Of a DNA stretch of 64,000 nt, positions 25,583 to 37,581 are shown in pieces (the stretch's first letter is position 1; the number at the start of each line of letters is the position of its first letter). The notes beneath the pieces were generated by a model that was not told the origin of the DNA, made no database searches, and saw only the letters and a program-made list of their open reading frames with translations. This DNA comes from Butyriboletus loyo (Eukaryota > Basidiomycota > Agaricomycetes > Boletales > Boletaceae), in NCBI GenBank assembly GCA_038093515.1, contig JBBPSI010000004.1:124001-188000 (forward strand), written 5' to 3'. Made by a program: the position numbers and the translations under genes.

Positions 25583-27789
25583 TTAAAGACGGATCGTCTT
25601 GCGCACGTTCTTTCGAACGAGGATGCGCCGCATGATGACGAACATGAGACATCCAACGGTGCCTGCGATCTGTGGAAACGCCAAAGCAAAAAAAAAAAAG
25701 AGGAGAGGGGACGGGTTGAGTTGAGTTGAGTTAGTGCAAGGGATGCACGGCGGACGTACGCCGTTGAATACTGCGCCTCGCCACCAGATGTAAGCAGGCG
25801 TAAGGAGGGTGCCGGATATAGGGGGACCTGCATGGCGGGGCGGAGAAGGGGGGATTTAAATATATATATATGTGTGTGTGTGTGACATGTCCGGGTCGTG
25901 GGTCATCGAATCATCAAAGTTGTTGGAACGAGAATCTCACCGACGAGGCCACCGATCGCTATAAGAGAGTGAGAGATACGACGTCAGCGGAATAGTTCAG
26001 ACCATCAAGGGCCGTGAGAGCGTACCCATGGCTGCACAAGCGATGCCCATGCGTTCCCTGCCATGATGATAATGCAAGCGTCGAGCTCAGGGGGATGTTA
26101 TGTTCGACCACCTCACGAAGGACTTACCCTAGCTCAGAGAGGTCGGGTGTGAGCAGTGTCATCAGGGGCGTCCACAGTGCTAGAACTGGACACGCAAGCA
26201 CGGTGAACGAGGCGTCCCGATATTGTGACGAGCATGGATCAAACAAGACGCACATATTCCGGCGAAATAGCCATACAAGACTCCGAAAACGACGATGCCG
26301 ACCACCGTATGCAGACCGATCATCCCAAAGAGGATCACGCTACAGCAAAATGTGGCGATGATGACCACGGTAGGGACGCTGAGGTATCCGACGAGAACGG
26401 CTGAGCTAAGTTGGCCGATGAAGCTCGAGGCGTTCATGATCACGAGCTGTCGTCCCGTCTTTGACTCAGACTCGAATAGATGGCGATGAAGAAAGGAAAC
26501 GCAACTGAGTAAAACGAAAACGTGTTTCCTAGTCCGTGCCTCACAGCATCGAGTTGGAGATAGAACAAGGGATAATAAAATCCCACGACGAAAGAGGTGA
26601 GGCTGTACGAACCAGAGTCAGATAGGTGCTATGCGGCCATCGAGGATGACCGTGACTCACCCAAGGCATCCGAATATAAACGCACTGTCTCGACCACACT
26701 TTTTGGCAGCAACAAGAATGTTTGTTTGCGTTTCGGAAGGCGGTAGTCTTGTCCTCATCAACAGACAGGCGATCAACAAGAGCCCGCTGACGAGTCCGGC
26801 GCTGGCGCGAACGCCGTTTGCGAAACCGAGTTGGCCATTGATTGTGTTGTTCAACATGATGGGATGTACCACTGCACCAAGATAGGCGCCGGAGGAGGCA
26901 AACGTCATGACTTGTTCACGGCGCTTGTCGAAGTAATGGGACAAGACCGCCATGGAAGGGATGTACAAGAGCCCGACGGCACATCCAGATCCTATCCCCT
27001 GGGCGAGGAAGATCTTGATGTCGTTATCATTTCGTGAGTGATCCGAGTTTGGATACGTGGTGTATGTACGTACTTGATAGTAGTTGTCTGGACGCGCCAG
27101 TGAAAGCATGAAAAGGGAAAAGGCCTGGAGCAAGGATGCCCCATATAGTAGGTGATAACTAGATGCAGGCAGGTCGAAACGAGAAGGATGATTTGGAGTA
27201 TGGGACTCACAAATAGCCCCGATCATACATCCTCCCAGCTACAAGTCCACATATCTCGAACAGAAATGCGTTTGTGCTCCCAATCCATCTGTGGATACGA
27301 ATGAACGTGATGAATACGATCGCAGGATGTGCGACTTACGCGATGGTAGAGGATGTCTCGTTGGTGATGTAGGTTCGAGCATAAAAATCTCAGATCTCGA
27401 GTTAATGATCAAGCTCTGCAGAATGAATATTGTCATACCTTGATACACTCCAAATGAGATCGAGTATCTAAATGGTTGGTAAGTACCCGGAAAGAGTCAG
27501 AAACTACCACGCTAGCCGTCGGCTGCGCTCAATGGCTCACCCATACGTGCTGAATTGAATGAGAAATCTGTTCAAGAGTCATTAGGGCCGACGTGAGGAA
27601 AATTGGCATGTGCACGCACGCGCCGACGGCGGTTGCCCAGCCTGCAAAGCCGCCCTCGGGAAAGTCTTGCGATTGTGCCGTCGGTTCCAACTTTGCGGGA
27701 GACTCGGGGCCTGACAGAGTTTTCTTTTCTCCCTTCAGGGAGGTCTGCGAGTTTGGCGCTTGGGTGTCGTCTTTGTCTTTGGCGCTCAT
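25583..27789 (-). CDS. MFS transporter, monocarboxylate-transporter (MCH) type
   Basis: The ATG at 27787-27789 gives a polar cytosolic N terminus (MSAKDKDDTQAPNSQTSLKG) and then FPEGGFAGWATAVGA, the family's DGGxxAW-like entry to helix 1. Short exons follow: YSISFGVYQ, FYARTYITNETSSTIA and WIGSTNAFLFEICGLVAG. A large exon reads ASLLQAFSLFMLSLARPD, LAQGIGSGCAVGLLYIPSMA and VLSHYFDKRREQVMTFASSG, with the loop 2-3 and helix 4-5 features of MCT-like carriers. Later exons hold NTFSFYSVAFPFFIAIYSS, SSFIGQLSSAVLVGYLS and TVVIIATFCCSVILFG, and the last exons GPPISGTLLTPAYIWWRGAV and IAGTVGCLMFVIMRRILVRK with the stop at 25583-25585. Twelve helices are plausible. The substrate (a monocarboxylate or related compound) is unknown. 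An (TA)n(GT)n microsatellite lies in one of its introns. Confidence 0.83.
25860..25884. repeat. (TA)n(GT)n microsatellite
   Basis: About six TA units run directly into about seven TG units. It lies between exons of the MFS gene, inside an intron. Confidence 0.85.
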
Positions 27790-28784
27790 CTCCGACGTTG
27801 AAAGGGTGGTCCTTATGTGCCCTGATTCGTTGGGTAGTCGTATCGAGGAGACTCACTTCTCAGCTCGATTAGCAGGGATTCGCGAAATTCGCGAGATGGT
27901 CAGGACGCTTTGCCGACCTGATTTCTGGAGCAGGCTCTCATGTGCCAGGTCCCATGAGGGGCCACTCCCACCCTCTCGGAGGCCGGGGCGTCGTTCGACA
28001 CCAATATCACTCGATCTTGCGAAGACGCTCAACCTTTTCGATTGGCGTTATCCAACAGAGTTTATCAAGACGATGTATTCGTAGAATGACCAACAATCAT
28101 AAATCGGGCTTTTGAGCTTCCTAGGAGCCATGCGTATCCACCTCCTGGAACTCGCAGAGATACATCGTCACAAGAATTGCGTCGACGTACACTCCGTCCT
28201 GAATGTTTTGATCATCGACTAGGCCGGAAGTACAGTGAGGTTTGAGTTCACGATAACATAAGACATTCGGATTGAAAGTCACAAAACGTTAGGTTTCGGT
28301 TACGGCACATTTGTCACGTTGAAATGAGCGCTGACTTCTGACGCGGTTCGCGGTATTACATAAAAAAAGTAACGCGATCTTGTGATGAGCACACTGTGCC
28401 AGCGCGTGACCGAGGCCTATAACCGACCAGCGTGACCGGCCCGAACGTAATTCTCTTACGCTTGCCGAGCTCGTTTGCTAATGAGATTTTTGACTTCAAC
28501 TGCAGCCTGACACGCAAACCACCTTGACGCTCTGCGGTAAATGCAGAATAGGATATCTACTACCACCCGGTTCAGATCTGCATCATGATCAACTTATCAA
28601 TAGCTCAGGCGGCGCCGCTTTTCTCCCTGCGATTCATGCCGTATTCTGTCAGAGCTCGGTTCTCATGTATGTAAATTTGATCTCTCGCTTGATCACAGGG
28701 TGCTTCGGAACAGGATATATATTACGCGATTCTTTGAATGCCTTTGCCAGTCCGAAGTTCCAACCTCTCCATTATTACCCTACG
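27790..28784. other. Divergent intergenic region upstream of MFS and GH5 genes
   Basis: About 1 kb between two divergent starts. No gene is supported. It must hold both promoters; a TATA-like element for the GH5 gene lies at 28716-28722. Confidence 0.5.
28716..28722 (+). promoter_or_regulatory. TATA-like element upstream of GH5 gene
   Basis: TATATAT lies about 63-69 bases before the GH5 start codon at 28785, a usual distance for a core promoter with a short 5' UTR. Confidence 0.35.
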
Positions 28785-30976
28785 ATGAGGAACCTGCTGT
28801 TGGGCCTGTCCCTGTCCCTCTCATCCACGCTCTTTTCGCAGGTCCTTGCGGGACTACCAAACAACAAGATACATGGCGTAAACTTGGGCTCATGGTGAGT
28901 ACATCTCAACTTCAGTGTTTCACCCGATTCTTGACACCGCCGGCGGTGTAGGCTTGTCCTCGAGCCCTGGATGCTCCCACAAGGTATGCTCGCACGTTGC
29001 ATTATGAGCGCGCTTGTCTTGATGGTATCTAGAATGGGAGGCTATGGGCGGGCAATCGTGTGCAAACTGTGTAGATTGCATTTCGACCGAATCGTAAGCT
29101 GAACCTGCGCCATAGCACGACGCGAATCATATCTTACGCGTACCTAGTGCATTCGCCAAAGCGTATCCCAACACTGTCGATGAAAAATTCGCGCAACATT
29201 GGGATTCCTGGTTCACCGAGTCCCACGTCCAGCAACTCCAAGAATCAGGGATCAACACAGTCCGAGTCCCGGTACGTATGCAAGTCAACATTGCATTCTA
29301 TTCTAATGAAATACATTGAATCGTTCAGCTCGGGTATTGGATCGTTGAAGCACTCGTAGCCCGCCCGGCAGAAGCGTACCCTCGTGGAGGTCTTGAATAC
29401 CTAGTATGTCCCTCGAACCAAGAAATTAATTCTAGAATCTCAGCATGGGCCGGTTACACAGAGACGCGGCTTGGGATGGCTAAAGGATGCTGGTATTCAG
29501 GCAATTTTGGATCACCATGCGCTGCCAGGCGTTCAGACACCCGGACAGGAATTCACTGGAAAGTACGTCGTTCAGCGTCCGGACAAAACTACTGAAGTTG
29601 AACACATGGTAGCTGCACCACCGATGTTCAGTTCTATGTCAGTACACATAACAGCATATATGGTACGACCTGACGACCTGCCTCATAGACACCCTATAAC
29701 TATCATCGTGCTTTGGTTTGGACCGCTGTGATGACATCGCTTGCACATCTCGATTCCAACTTTGGCAGTGTTTTCGCCATCGAAGCCATTAACGAGCCCA
29801 TCATGGATGCTACGCAGACACCCGACTATGGCGAATGTACGTTCCCCCGCTTGTACTAATCCAGCACGACTCTCATCCTTGTACTCCAGTCCAGATCAAC
29901 TTTGTCGAAACTGTTCGTGCTGTGGAGCTCACCCTTGGCATTTCGGTCCCTGGCATGTCGTGGAACGGCTCTACCTCATCAACGAACTTCACTGCCGCTC
30001 TTGATGATGCATGTTCATCTCATTCATTTAATGCTCAAGTTGTAGCCGCAATTCAGGATGCGATCCCTATTCTCCTCGAAATTGCCTTCGGGTGTGGGCT
30101 CGGCGATGTGTTTACACTGTTCCCGTTCAAGTCAGACCGATCTTCATTGGTTACCAAGTAAGATTCCCGTTATGCTTAACGTATGGTATGACTTACATTT
30201 CCCCAAGCTTCATGGACATCAACTGGCAGTACAACAACCCACCTAATCCCGCAAATGCTGCCATTGGACCCCAGGGATACGACAATCATTTGTACTACTC
30301 GTAAGCAGCTGATCATCTTTCATGTGTCTCTTTGCTCACATGCATTCAAGGTTTGGGGTAATGCAGTTCGCGTGGCATCTATTGGTGCTTGACTCATCTC
30401 GTTCTCTAGGGTGTTGCCGCCGCGGATCCGGACGCTTACTTGACGAGCGTGTGCAGTAAGCCATTTTGTGGTGTTTCCCAGACGGATTGTTTACCCTGCC
30501 ATGCCCAGACCTGCAGCGTATCCAAAACGATGCCGCCCTCGGTAACTCGCCTCTCTGGTTCGGCGAATGGGGACTTTCGACCCAATTCAATGCCACAGAC
30601 GCGTTCCTCTACGAGTGGGCAGACGCCCAGAAATGGGCGTACAGCAAAGGTGCTGGATGGATTGTAAGTCGCGATCGTCTTTTTTTGGCGCAAACCTAAA
30701 TTGTGCCTTGTCAAACTGAACTCGCTGTGAACGACTTTTGCCTTAGTATTGGAACTTCAAGACCGAGATTTCGGATCTGACAAACGGAACTGCGTTGGCT
30801 CGGCAATGGTATGTGGCCCAAATGTGTGGTTTGAATTTGATGTCAATGACCCGATCTTGTTTAGGTCCTATCTTGAAGGCGTCAAAATGGGATTCCTCAC
30901 AAAGGATCCCTCTGCTTACCATGACCCCAACGTGTGCGCGCCGTACATCAACGGCACGAATAGCACCATGTCATGA
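28785..30976 (+). CDS. Secreted glycoside hydrolase family 5 (exo-beta-1,3-glucanase-like)
   Basis: The ATG gives MRNLLLGLSLSLSSTLFSQV, a signal peptide cut near LAGLPNN, then IHGVNLGSW spliced to LVLEPWMLPQ, the start of the GH5 barrel. Further exons read FAFAKAYPNTVDEKFAQHW, VQQLQESGINTVRVP, LGYWIVEALVARPAEAYPRG, DAGIQAILDHHALPGVQTPG, YNYHRALVWTAVMTSLAHLD and FAIEAINEPIMDATQT. The Asn-Glu-Pro is the acid/base glutamate. SPLWFGEWGLSTQFN carries the nucleophile glutamate, followed by AYSKGAGWI, YWNFKTEIS and SYLEGVKMGFLTKDPSA. Nine or so introns; the stop is at 30974-30976. Several Asn-x-Thr/Ser sites suggest glycosylation. The role is probably glucan cleavage in the wall or of host polysaccharide; the subfamily is inferred. 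Confidence 0.87.
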
Positions 30977-31582
30977 GCACTGCCAAGAGTTGCGTGGACC
31001 CAGTTTTACCCTTGATTACCCCAGTCGTTCGTTTGTAATACCCTCCTTTTTTGGTTTACTTTCTTGCGTCTTTTAGAGGAGTTTTGTATATATGAAACGC
31101 GATGAAAGCATGTCACTCGTTTGCGCAGACAGCTTGGTATGAGGAGCTGTGGTTGAACTTGACCTAGCTGGCGGTACGACTATGATACGAGTGGGTGAAC
31201 TGGTCGTTTAGCCTGACCAGCTCTATATAATGCATAGATCCTACACTTTCTGTTACCTAAACCTAATGAAGATCAAGGTTTTTCGTGGTCCCACCCGTAT
31301 GCATCACGAGCTACTGTATATTCTCAATCGTCTCGAGCCTCCTGAAAACGAAACGATCTGACTGTCTTGCTCCCGCGAGTCACTCGCGCCGGAACCAGTC
31401 TCAGCTCACCAGACATAGAAACCATGTCCCCCTGAACATGTTTTACGCTCCAACGCTAGTCTTTTCGTTCCATGCGTTCATAGTCCATTACGCTACACCT
31501 CATTATTGTACTACACGTATGCTGTATTAAACCCAGAGAGAAAGTTAAATACGGGAAAACCGACCAAGGTCCATCCAATCGA
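30977..31582. other. Convergent spacer between GH5 and DGAT2 genes
   Basis: AT-rich 3' flanks of two convergent genes. No supported coding sequence. Confidence 0.5.
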
Positions 31583-33441
31583 TCAATCGATGATGCTCAA
31601 CTCCCTCGTACGTGTCTTTGCGAATTCGTCCTTGTATGTGTTCCAGATTCTGTTCAAAGTCGGGTCAGGGGAAACGTGATCGAGACGCCATCGAAAAAAA
31701 TACGGACGGACCGGGTTAATTCTTCGATGTAGAGCGTCTGCACTCGAGTCAATTCCTCGATCGACGGCCGGTCGCATTGCGTGATATGTATGGGCTGGCC
31801 AACTGTTGACATCAGGAATCTGAAGGTGGAAAATCCAGAGGTCACAGAATGTACTCACTAACTGATACGATCCTCCGACGATAAGGCATCAGTCCCAAGT
31901 TATCTATGGATAGGAGATGCAGAATCAGCTCATCAACTGTAGGCGGCATGAGACGTACAATTTAATAATCCACGTCCGTGAAACAGGGGGAGGGTGAATG
32001 CGAACATGCTTTGAAATTTCTTTTGCAAAGCGTAAACGGTGGTTCCCTTTTCATTCGGCATTTGCTCGTAGATCTAGAGGAATAACAGGGTCAATTCAAG
32101 ATAAGTTCCAATCAAACCTAGGTTTCGCACATCGTTTTCACCGAAGGAAAACACCGGTACCAAGTCAGCACTGACAGCACGGACATGAATGAGGGGCGAG
32201 GATATCTTGATTTCCAAAAGTGATCTGACGTACCCATGCTGAATCGCGACCTTGATGAATCCCAGCCTACAAGTTAAAAGTATAAGCATGAGCGTTAGCC
32301 TTAGCTATCATGATTTACCTCCTTCTCAATGTCAGGTCTGCCGTACCTGGGCGAGCGCTCAAGCTTTCTGCAGCACCGCCGACCACGATAGCAATGGCAT
32401 GCCCTGCGCCACGCTTCAAAATGTTCGAGCACGATCGCTTAGAAACACTGCTAATCCCAAGGGCCATGAGGATCTCGCGATATAAAGGTACGTTGAAGTT
32501 ATTTGTGAGTGTAAGAAGGTGAGGCTGTATCCCTGGGAAGGCGAGGGAAAACCCTGTAGCTGTTTATCCCAATTTTCAGTACATGGTTTTACGAGAGGAT
32601 GGTAGAGTAACCTTCTGTTGCAAAAGTGGCCATTGCACCCCTGTGAGAGCGCGTTGAGAGACGGTTCGTCAACGAAAACTGATCTCTTACATTCCTATGA
32701 TTCCTAGAGTCGAACGGGTTAGACTCGCTGGTGCGATCATTGCAATTCAAGACGAACCATGTGGATGATAACCAAATACATACGGTCGGTCCGCTGGTAA
32801 ATCACATTCCTTTACAAAACCTTTAAGCAAAATGATCAAAGACTCGGGAGGTGCTCAACTCACTTTCATTAATCTGGGCAGATTACATATGACAGGTAAG
32901 GACTGTGAAGCGTGACATGTTTCTGGACACGTACGACGCAGGGTAGTAGTCCGCAAAGTACTGCCATACGTCCAAAGAACGAAACCACGGGCTTAACCTC
33001 GTGCCATGCTCTGGACTTTTATCAATCCAGTGCACCCATGCAAGATAAATAGCAAGAAACGGCCAGAGGGCGGGGATCGAACTTGAGAACGTGTAAGGTG
33101 AGTCGAAGACCGATGCCCGAAAAGAGCTTCGCACCATAACATTAGAAAAAGGAAGATAGAGTTGAGAAGTAAAGTGGACCAGGCGGCGACCGCCATCGTC
33201 TGCAACCTGCGTCTCCGGGGTATCTTACTTGGTACAAAACTAAAAGCGGGCGCTTCAGCAATGGATAACGCATGGTCCCGGTGTGCGAGGGAGCAAAGAG
33301 ACGAGAGACACTCAACTCGATCGATGCATGTAGTGCGGCAACAGGTCGCAAGGGCGAAGACGTTAATTTGGATAATCTTTCACGTAGGGCAGAGGCAGAC
33401 AGTGTTCGCGCTGATGCTGTCAATGGGTGACTGTGGTCCAT
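31583..33441 (-). CDS. Diacylglycerol O-acyltransferase, DGAT2 type
   Basis: The ATG at 33439-33441 gives MDHSHPLTASARTLSASAL, which splices to a frame reading AFSFVPSKIPRRRRLQTMAV and AAWSTLLLNSIFLFL, the family's basic motif followed by the membrane hairpin. Then come FWPFLAIYLAWVHWIDKSPE, RLSPWFRSLDVWQYFADYYP, PYVFGYHPHG (the HPHG acyl-acceptor motif, intron directly after it), GIIGM, AMATFATEGY, TLTNNFNVPLYREILMALGI, SVSKRSCSNILKRGAGHAIA, IVVGGAAESLSARPGTADLT and RRLGFIKVAIQHG. Then PVFSFGENDV, and a C terminus IWNTYKDEFAKTRTRELSII with the stop at 31583-31585. All DGAT2 hallmarks are present, including the GGAxE block. The enzyme makes triacylglycerol from diacylglycerol and acyl-CoA at the ER and lipid droplet. 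Twelve or more introns. Confidence 0.93.
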
Positions 33442-33660
33442 ATTTGACTGTCTCGCGGCACCGACTGCAGTAGAATGAGAAGAAAGTGAGAGTGATGGGG
33501 AAGGCCAGTGGGGTGCTCGACAGATTATGATATCCGGTTTTCACCTGTCACCAACTTTGATTGCGTTCCTTTCATGTTATGCACGTGACTTCATTCTACT
33601 ACCAGATCACAGAAATCTTTCATCTATCCGTAAGTCACTTTGGCAGAGACTCTTCAAAAT
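33442..33660. promoter_or_regulatory. Head-to-head promoter, DGAT2 / tubulin cofactor B
   Basis: Only 219 bases lie between the divergent start codons. The stretch must carry both transcription starts. No specific factor site is recognised. Confidence 0.55.
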
Positions 33661-34597
33661 ATGTCAACCATCGTGAATGTCTTCGTAGTTTCCCCAGACA
33701 CGCAATCCGAGCGGCGGTTCGACCTCCACATCACTATCCAACAGCTCAAGGTTCTGATCTTCCTACTATATCACCTCACCGTCCTTGACCCATTTTCGTC
33801 CCATCCACAGACAAAACTTGAGCTCGTTACCGGGATCCCGGTCCAAAATCAACGCATTTCGATACAAAACGACCAAGGCGAGACGATTGCGCAGCTTTCG
33901 GATGACACCAAACAACTGGGTTTCTATGGACTGACAGCGTTGCAAACATTGAATGTAAGATCGATCGTCGTGTCCATGATCCGCTTGACGCGATCGATGT
34001 GTCTATACTGCAGGTAATCGATACGAACCCCGCAACCTCGTTCACCGGACAGCTTTCCGACGTGTCCCAAGTGGAGAAATTCGAGCTGAGCGACGACGCG
34101 TACGCGAAAAGGACAGGTTACCAGGGATATACCACCAGATTGCGTTGTACATTGCTCATGTCGGCTCTCTTCTAGATTCCGTATTAGCGTACAAGCAACG
34201 GCATAAAGTGGGCCGATTCGCCCCGCCATCCGAAACCGTCCCCGCACCTGTTACTCGCGTAGACATTCCGATCGGCGCACGTTGCGAAGCCGAATCGGCC
34301 GAGGAAAGACTCCACAAACGCGGTACGGTGCGTTTCGTGGGCCAAACTACCTTCGCAAAGACAGGTGTTTGGGTCGGCATCGAATACGATGAGCCGATTG
34401 GGCGAAATGATGGGTCGTGCGTAACCCTCTTCACGTCACGACCCCACTGAATCATCGTGACATATTATATTTTATGCAGAGTCCAAGGAGAGCGATACTT
34501 TACTTGTCGACCAAACTATGGGGTCTTTGTGCGGCCGGATAGTGTGAAAGTCGGAGACTTTCCTGTCGAAGAAATCAATTTCGACGAGGAAATGTAG
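33661..34597 (+). CDS. ALF1: Tubulin-folding cofactor B (Ubl + CAP-Gly)
   Basis: The ATG gives [20 protein letters not shown] and [10 protein letters not shown], then an intron and [20 protein letters not shown], with [14 protein letters not shown] completing an N-terminal ubiquitin-like fold. The middle section ([30 protein letters not shown]) is helical. The C-terminal CAP-Gly domain reads [33 protein letters not shown], then [20 protein letters not shown], with the glycine-rich groove that binds EEY/F tails. The protein ends [13 protein letters not shown]; a terminal methionine after an acidic stretch is the family pattern (DEI/M end) that binds its own CAP-Gly. It takes alpha-tubulin from CCT to cofactor E in the cytosol. 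Length (about 245 residues) fits the family. The stop is at 34595-34597. Confidence 0.93.
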
Positions 34598-35069
34598 TAC
34601 AGGCTCATCGTACGCGACGTCACAACAGTCTCATCGTGTCAGACCCACAGTACTCACTTGTAGCATGCTTCCAAATCAAATTGCTTTCAAAACTTCAACT
34701 GATTTTACAACAAATATTTGAAACTTGGAGGCAGATCCTTTGGTGGGACAGGCTTGAACCGTGTCTCGTCGGCCAGTACAATGTATCTGTCAAAGACGAT
34801 CAGTAAGACCAGCAATTCTCTTCCACCGTCAGGACTTTATGGCATGCCTGCCGTCTTTCATTGAAATTGGTCTGTTTCCGCCATCATGGACGTCGAGGAC
34901 GCCTCAGAGTGCGATGGCTTGCGTGCCTGTACGACGTACGGTGTACAGTGCAACAGTCTGATGCCTCGTCGCGAAGAGCGCAAAACATATTATATCCGCA
35001 GTTGCCGCCGGATAGCGTCCACACGAGTGCTGTATTATCATGATCTCATACATTTTGAGCTAGTCTACG
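34598..35069. other. Convergent spacer
   Basis: 3' flanks of the tubulin-cofactor gene and the secreted Ser/Thr-rich gene. Short open frames are present but have no features of real genes. Confidence 0.5.
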
Positions 35070-36978
35070 CTAGTGAGTGATTGATACTGATGCAAACACC
35101 GGGGCTCGAGGTGACACCATTGCGTTTGCGATCGACGACGCTATGGCTAGTGGATCGAGACTCATACTAGCGGATCCAGAGCTATAGGAACTCGTCGCTG
35201 TCGTCGTCGTCGTCGTCGTAGTAGTAGTAGTAATAGACGTCGACGAGGAACTGGCGGTGGTGGACGGCGCAATCCCGACGATTTCGATCTCGAAGGACTC
35301 GTCTGCGTTCGCTGGTGCGCTCGACATGGCTGTCGCGGGCACGGAACTCGGAGGGCTCGATGACGATCGCACTGCTGTTGCTGTGGTGGGGGCAGACGAC
35401 ACCGCGATGGTCGTGGACTGGGAAGGTAGCGAGGGAGCCGAAACCGACGCTGCGGCCTGAGCAGGTGTGACAGTCAGGGTAGAGGGTCCAGAAGCCGTCA
35501 CGCCGGTTACGATCGTCGTTGTGATGGTCTGTGTGAGGACGGACGCTTGGCCTGTGCTCGCGATGATGGTATTGGCGGTATTAGACGAGCTCGGAGCTGA
35601 TGCAGGCACTTCAAGAGTATCCGCAACGAATACGAGAGTGACGTTGCGAGCCTGTTGTGAAGCGCTGGTAGTGGGAGCTGTACTCGTTGAGGTGCTCGAG
35701 GGTCCGATAGAGCCACTCGTCGTAGAGTTACGATTATCTCTCCGGACTCTTGCCCCAGCGCACGAGGCCAGGTCGTCGGAGTCATTACCTGTGGAACTAG
35801 CGATAGCTGATATCGGCCCGATGTGTCCGGTAGAAGGGTCGTAAGAAAAAATCTGGCTCTCATGCGAATTTGACGAGGAACCATTGTTTCCGTCGTCAGC
35901 ACAGGGATCGTCCGCGCCATTGGCTGCAGCCGCCGACTGAGTTGTGCCAGTACTCGTGCAAGGTGCCATGAGGAGCGCAGATGTTGCCCCGGGATCCGGA
36001 TCATAGGTCGCACAATACATGACCATTTCAGCGCGGTTTGGATTAAATACCTCCATCGCAAGAGTGACGTGCTTGTTGGAACTTCCTATGCGAGGATTAG
36101 TGACGTGTCATCACTAGGGCCTATGACATACCCGCCGCGTTCGATGTTTCGTCCATAGGCATCATGATGAACTGGGTCTGGTTGGTCGCCGAAGCAGTCA
36201 ACGCGAATGCTTGGGCAGAACTCGGACTTGACGCCTGAGCATCAATCACCGCACACAACAATGACCCCAGACGCTGGGTGCTACTGGGCGACTGAGTGGC
36301 ACCCTAGACGGAACGAGCCATAAGAAAATGACACGATTAAACAAAGAAAAGAACTTGCCATGATGTCAATCCGCCCCAAAACGAGATTACTTTCATCAAC
36401 TTGACGCCGATTATAGGCATGAGACGATTGACCCGTGTTCCCATGCACCCGATTACTTGGTGGTGTCCGAGAGACAAGATACGTGTTGCCATGCTCTCCC
36501 GGGACATATACCGAGGAACGACGACTGAAGTAAGCAGGTTCACGGCGATAGCGACTCCGTGCGAAAGCAGACCGAGGGACTTTGTGATGGGCGTCGCCGT
36601 GAGGACCCTGGCCGTGCTGATTTTGAACCTTGTTGTGATTATGGACGCGATCGCGTCGCAAAAGGGGCGGAAGTTCCGAGGCTCGGTAGTCTGGTGCCTG
36701 CACAAAGGCCGTAAACAAGCGAACAGACGCGATGCTTCGAACAGGATACTTACCTGGTGCCCACTGTTCTTACCGTCGTGTATATAAGTTGCGGTTGGCC
36801 CACCGAAGAAAGAGCTGCTGCGCGTCCGCGTCCGCTGGAGAGGGTAAGTGGAGAAAGGGTGCTTGTTCATCGGGTTGCTACCATAAACGTGTGCGGCTTC
36901 CACAGCGGGTGGGAGGGCAAGGGGAAGGGCTGCACAAAGGCAAGCAAGGATGGCGAAGCGTGCAGAGAGAACCACCAT
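35070..36978 (-). CDS. Secreted Ser/Thr-rich protein of unknown function
   Basis: The ATG at 36976-36978 gives MVVLSARFAILACLCAALPL and ALPPAVEA, a strong signal peptide. The next part is basic and His/Arg-rich (HNKVQNQHGQGPHGDAHHK, SRYRREPAYFSRRSSVYVPG). A domain-like section follows across two introns (LGSLLCAVIDAQASSPSSA, QAFALTASATNQTQFIMMP, AMEVFNPNRAEMVMYCATYD) with several cysteines. The long C-terminal exon is dominated by Ser, Thr and Ala, including an uninterrupted run of Thr codons, and ends at a stop at 35070-35072. This is typical of an O-mannosylated wall or surface protein. No hydrophobic GPI tail is obvious. Function unknown; no match to an enzyme. Confidence 0.75.
35193..35236. 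repeat. GTC/GTA trinucleotide repeat encoding poly-Thr
   Basis: A run of GTC then GTA triplets on the plus strand reads as Thr (ACG, ACT/TAC frame) and Tyr-free codons on the minus strand inside the Ser/Thr-rich tail of the secreted protein. Length variation would lengthen or shorten the stalk without breaking the frame. Confidence 0.75.
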
Positions 36979-37581
36979 GATGAAATGGGTTTCGCGTTAA
37001 TGAATGGAGAAGGGACTCAAATAGATGACAAGGGAGTGTGCGACCGGCGCAGGAGACTTGAGACGATGAGGATGAGATGGAAACAAAAGTAGCGCTGCCT
37101 GACGCTGCTAGGATCACCGGGATCCAGGGAAAGGATGGGTGAATTGGGAAGAACGAGAGGCGCTAACAGAAACTGTTCTTATACCCTCGGTCCGGTATGT
37201 CTTAGTGTCAGCCAAGACGAGATTGAATTGGCCTAGCAGTCTACAATGAAATACCTGTTTTGTCGGTCTGGGACATGCTACGTTCGATTATATGCTAGCC
37301 TCAAGTCATTCCATTTAGTACCTGAGAGCCAGACAAATTGTGGTAACCGCACCAACTTCAATTCAGACCGCATGCAACGACTTGCTGTGGACGAGATCTT
37401 CTGTGTCGCCGTCGTTGCGTGCCAGACTGCTCCATGGTCACGCTCAGAGGCTGATTCCGCTGCAAGTTAGAATGGTTCACCGCAAACTTCACTTGAGGTG
37501 ATGGTAACCACTAGAATCAGAGGGGCATACTATTTTGGGAGAGCAACGTTTTTTCACATCCGAGCTTAGCACGACACTCAT
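36979..37581. other. Divergent intergenic region
   Basis: About 600 bases between the secreted-protein start (minus) and the MAK11 start (plus). It must hold both promoters. The sequence 37060-37240 is GA-rich; no gene is supported. Confidence 0.5.

Noticed and set aside
25583..30976. Transporter plus secreted glycosidase as a sugar-use cluster
   Set aside because: The transporter is of the monocarboxylate type rather than a sugar carrier, and the two genes are 1 kb apart with no shared element; there is no evidence of a pathway.
35507..36061. 184-codon reverse frame beside the Ser/Thr-rich gene
   Set aside because: It is the same strand in another frame of a low-complexity exon; the Ser/Thr frame has the signal peptide and continues through good splice sites.
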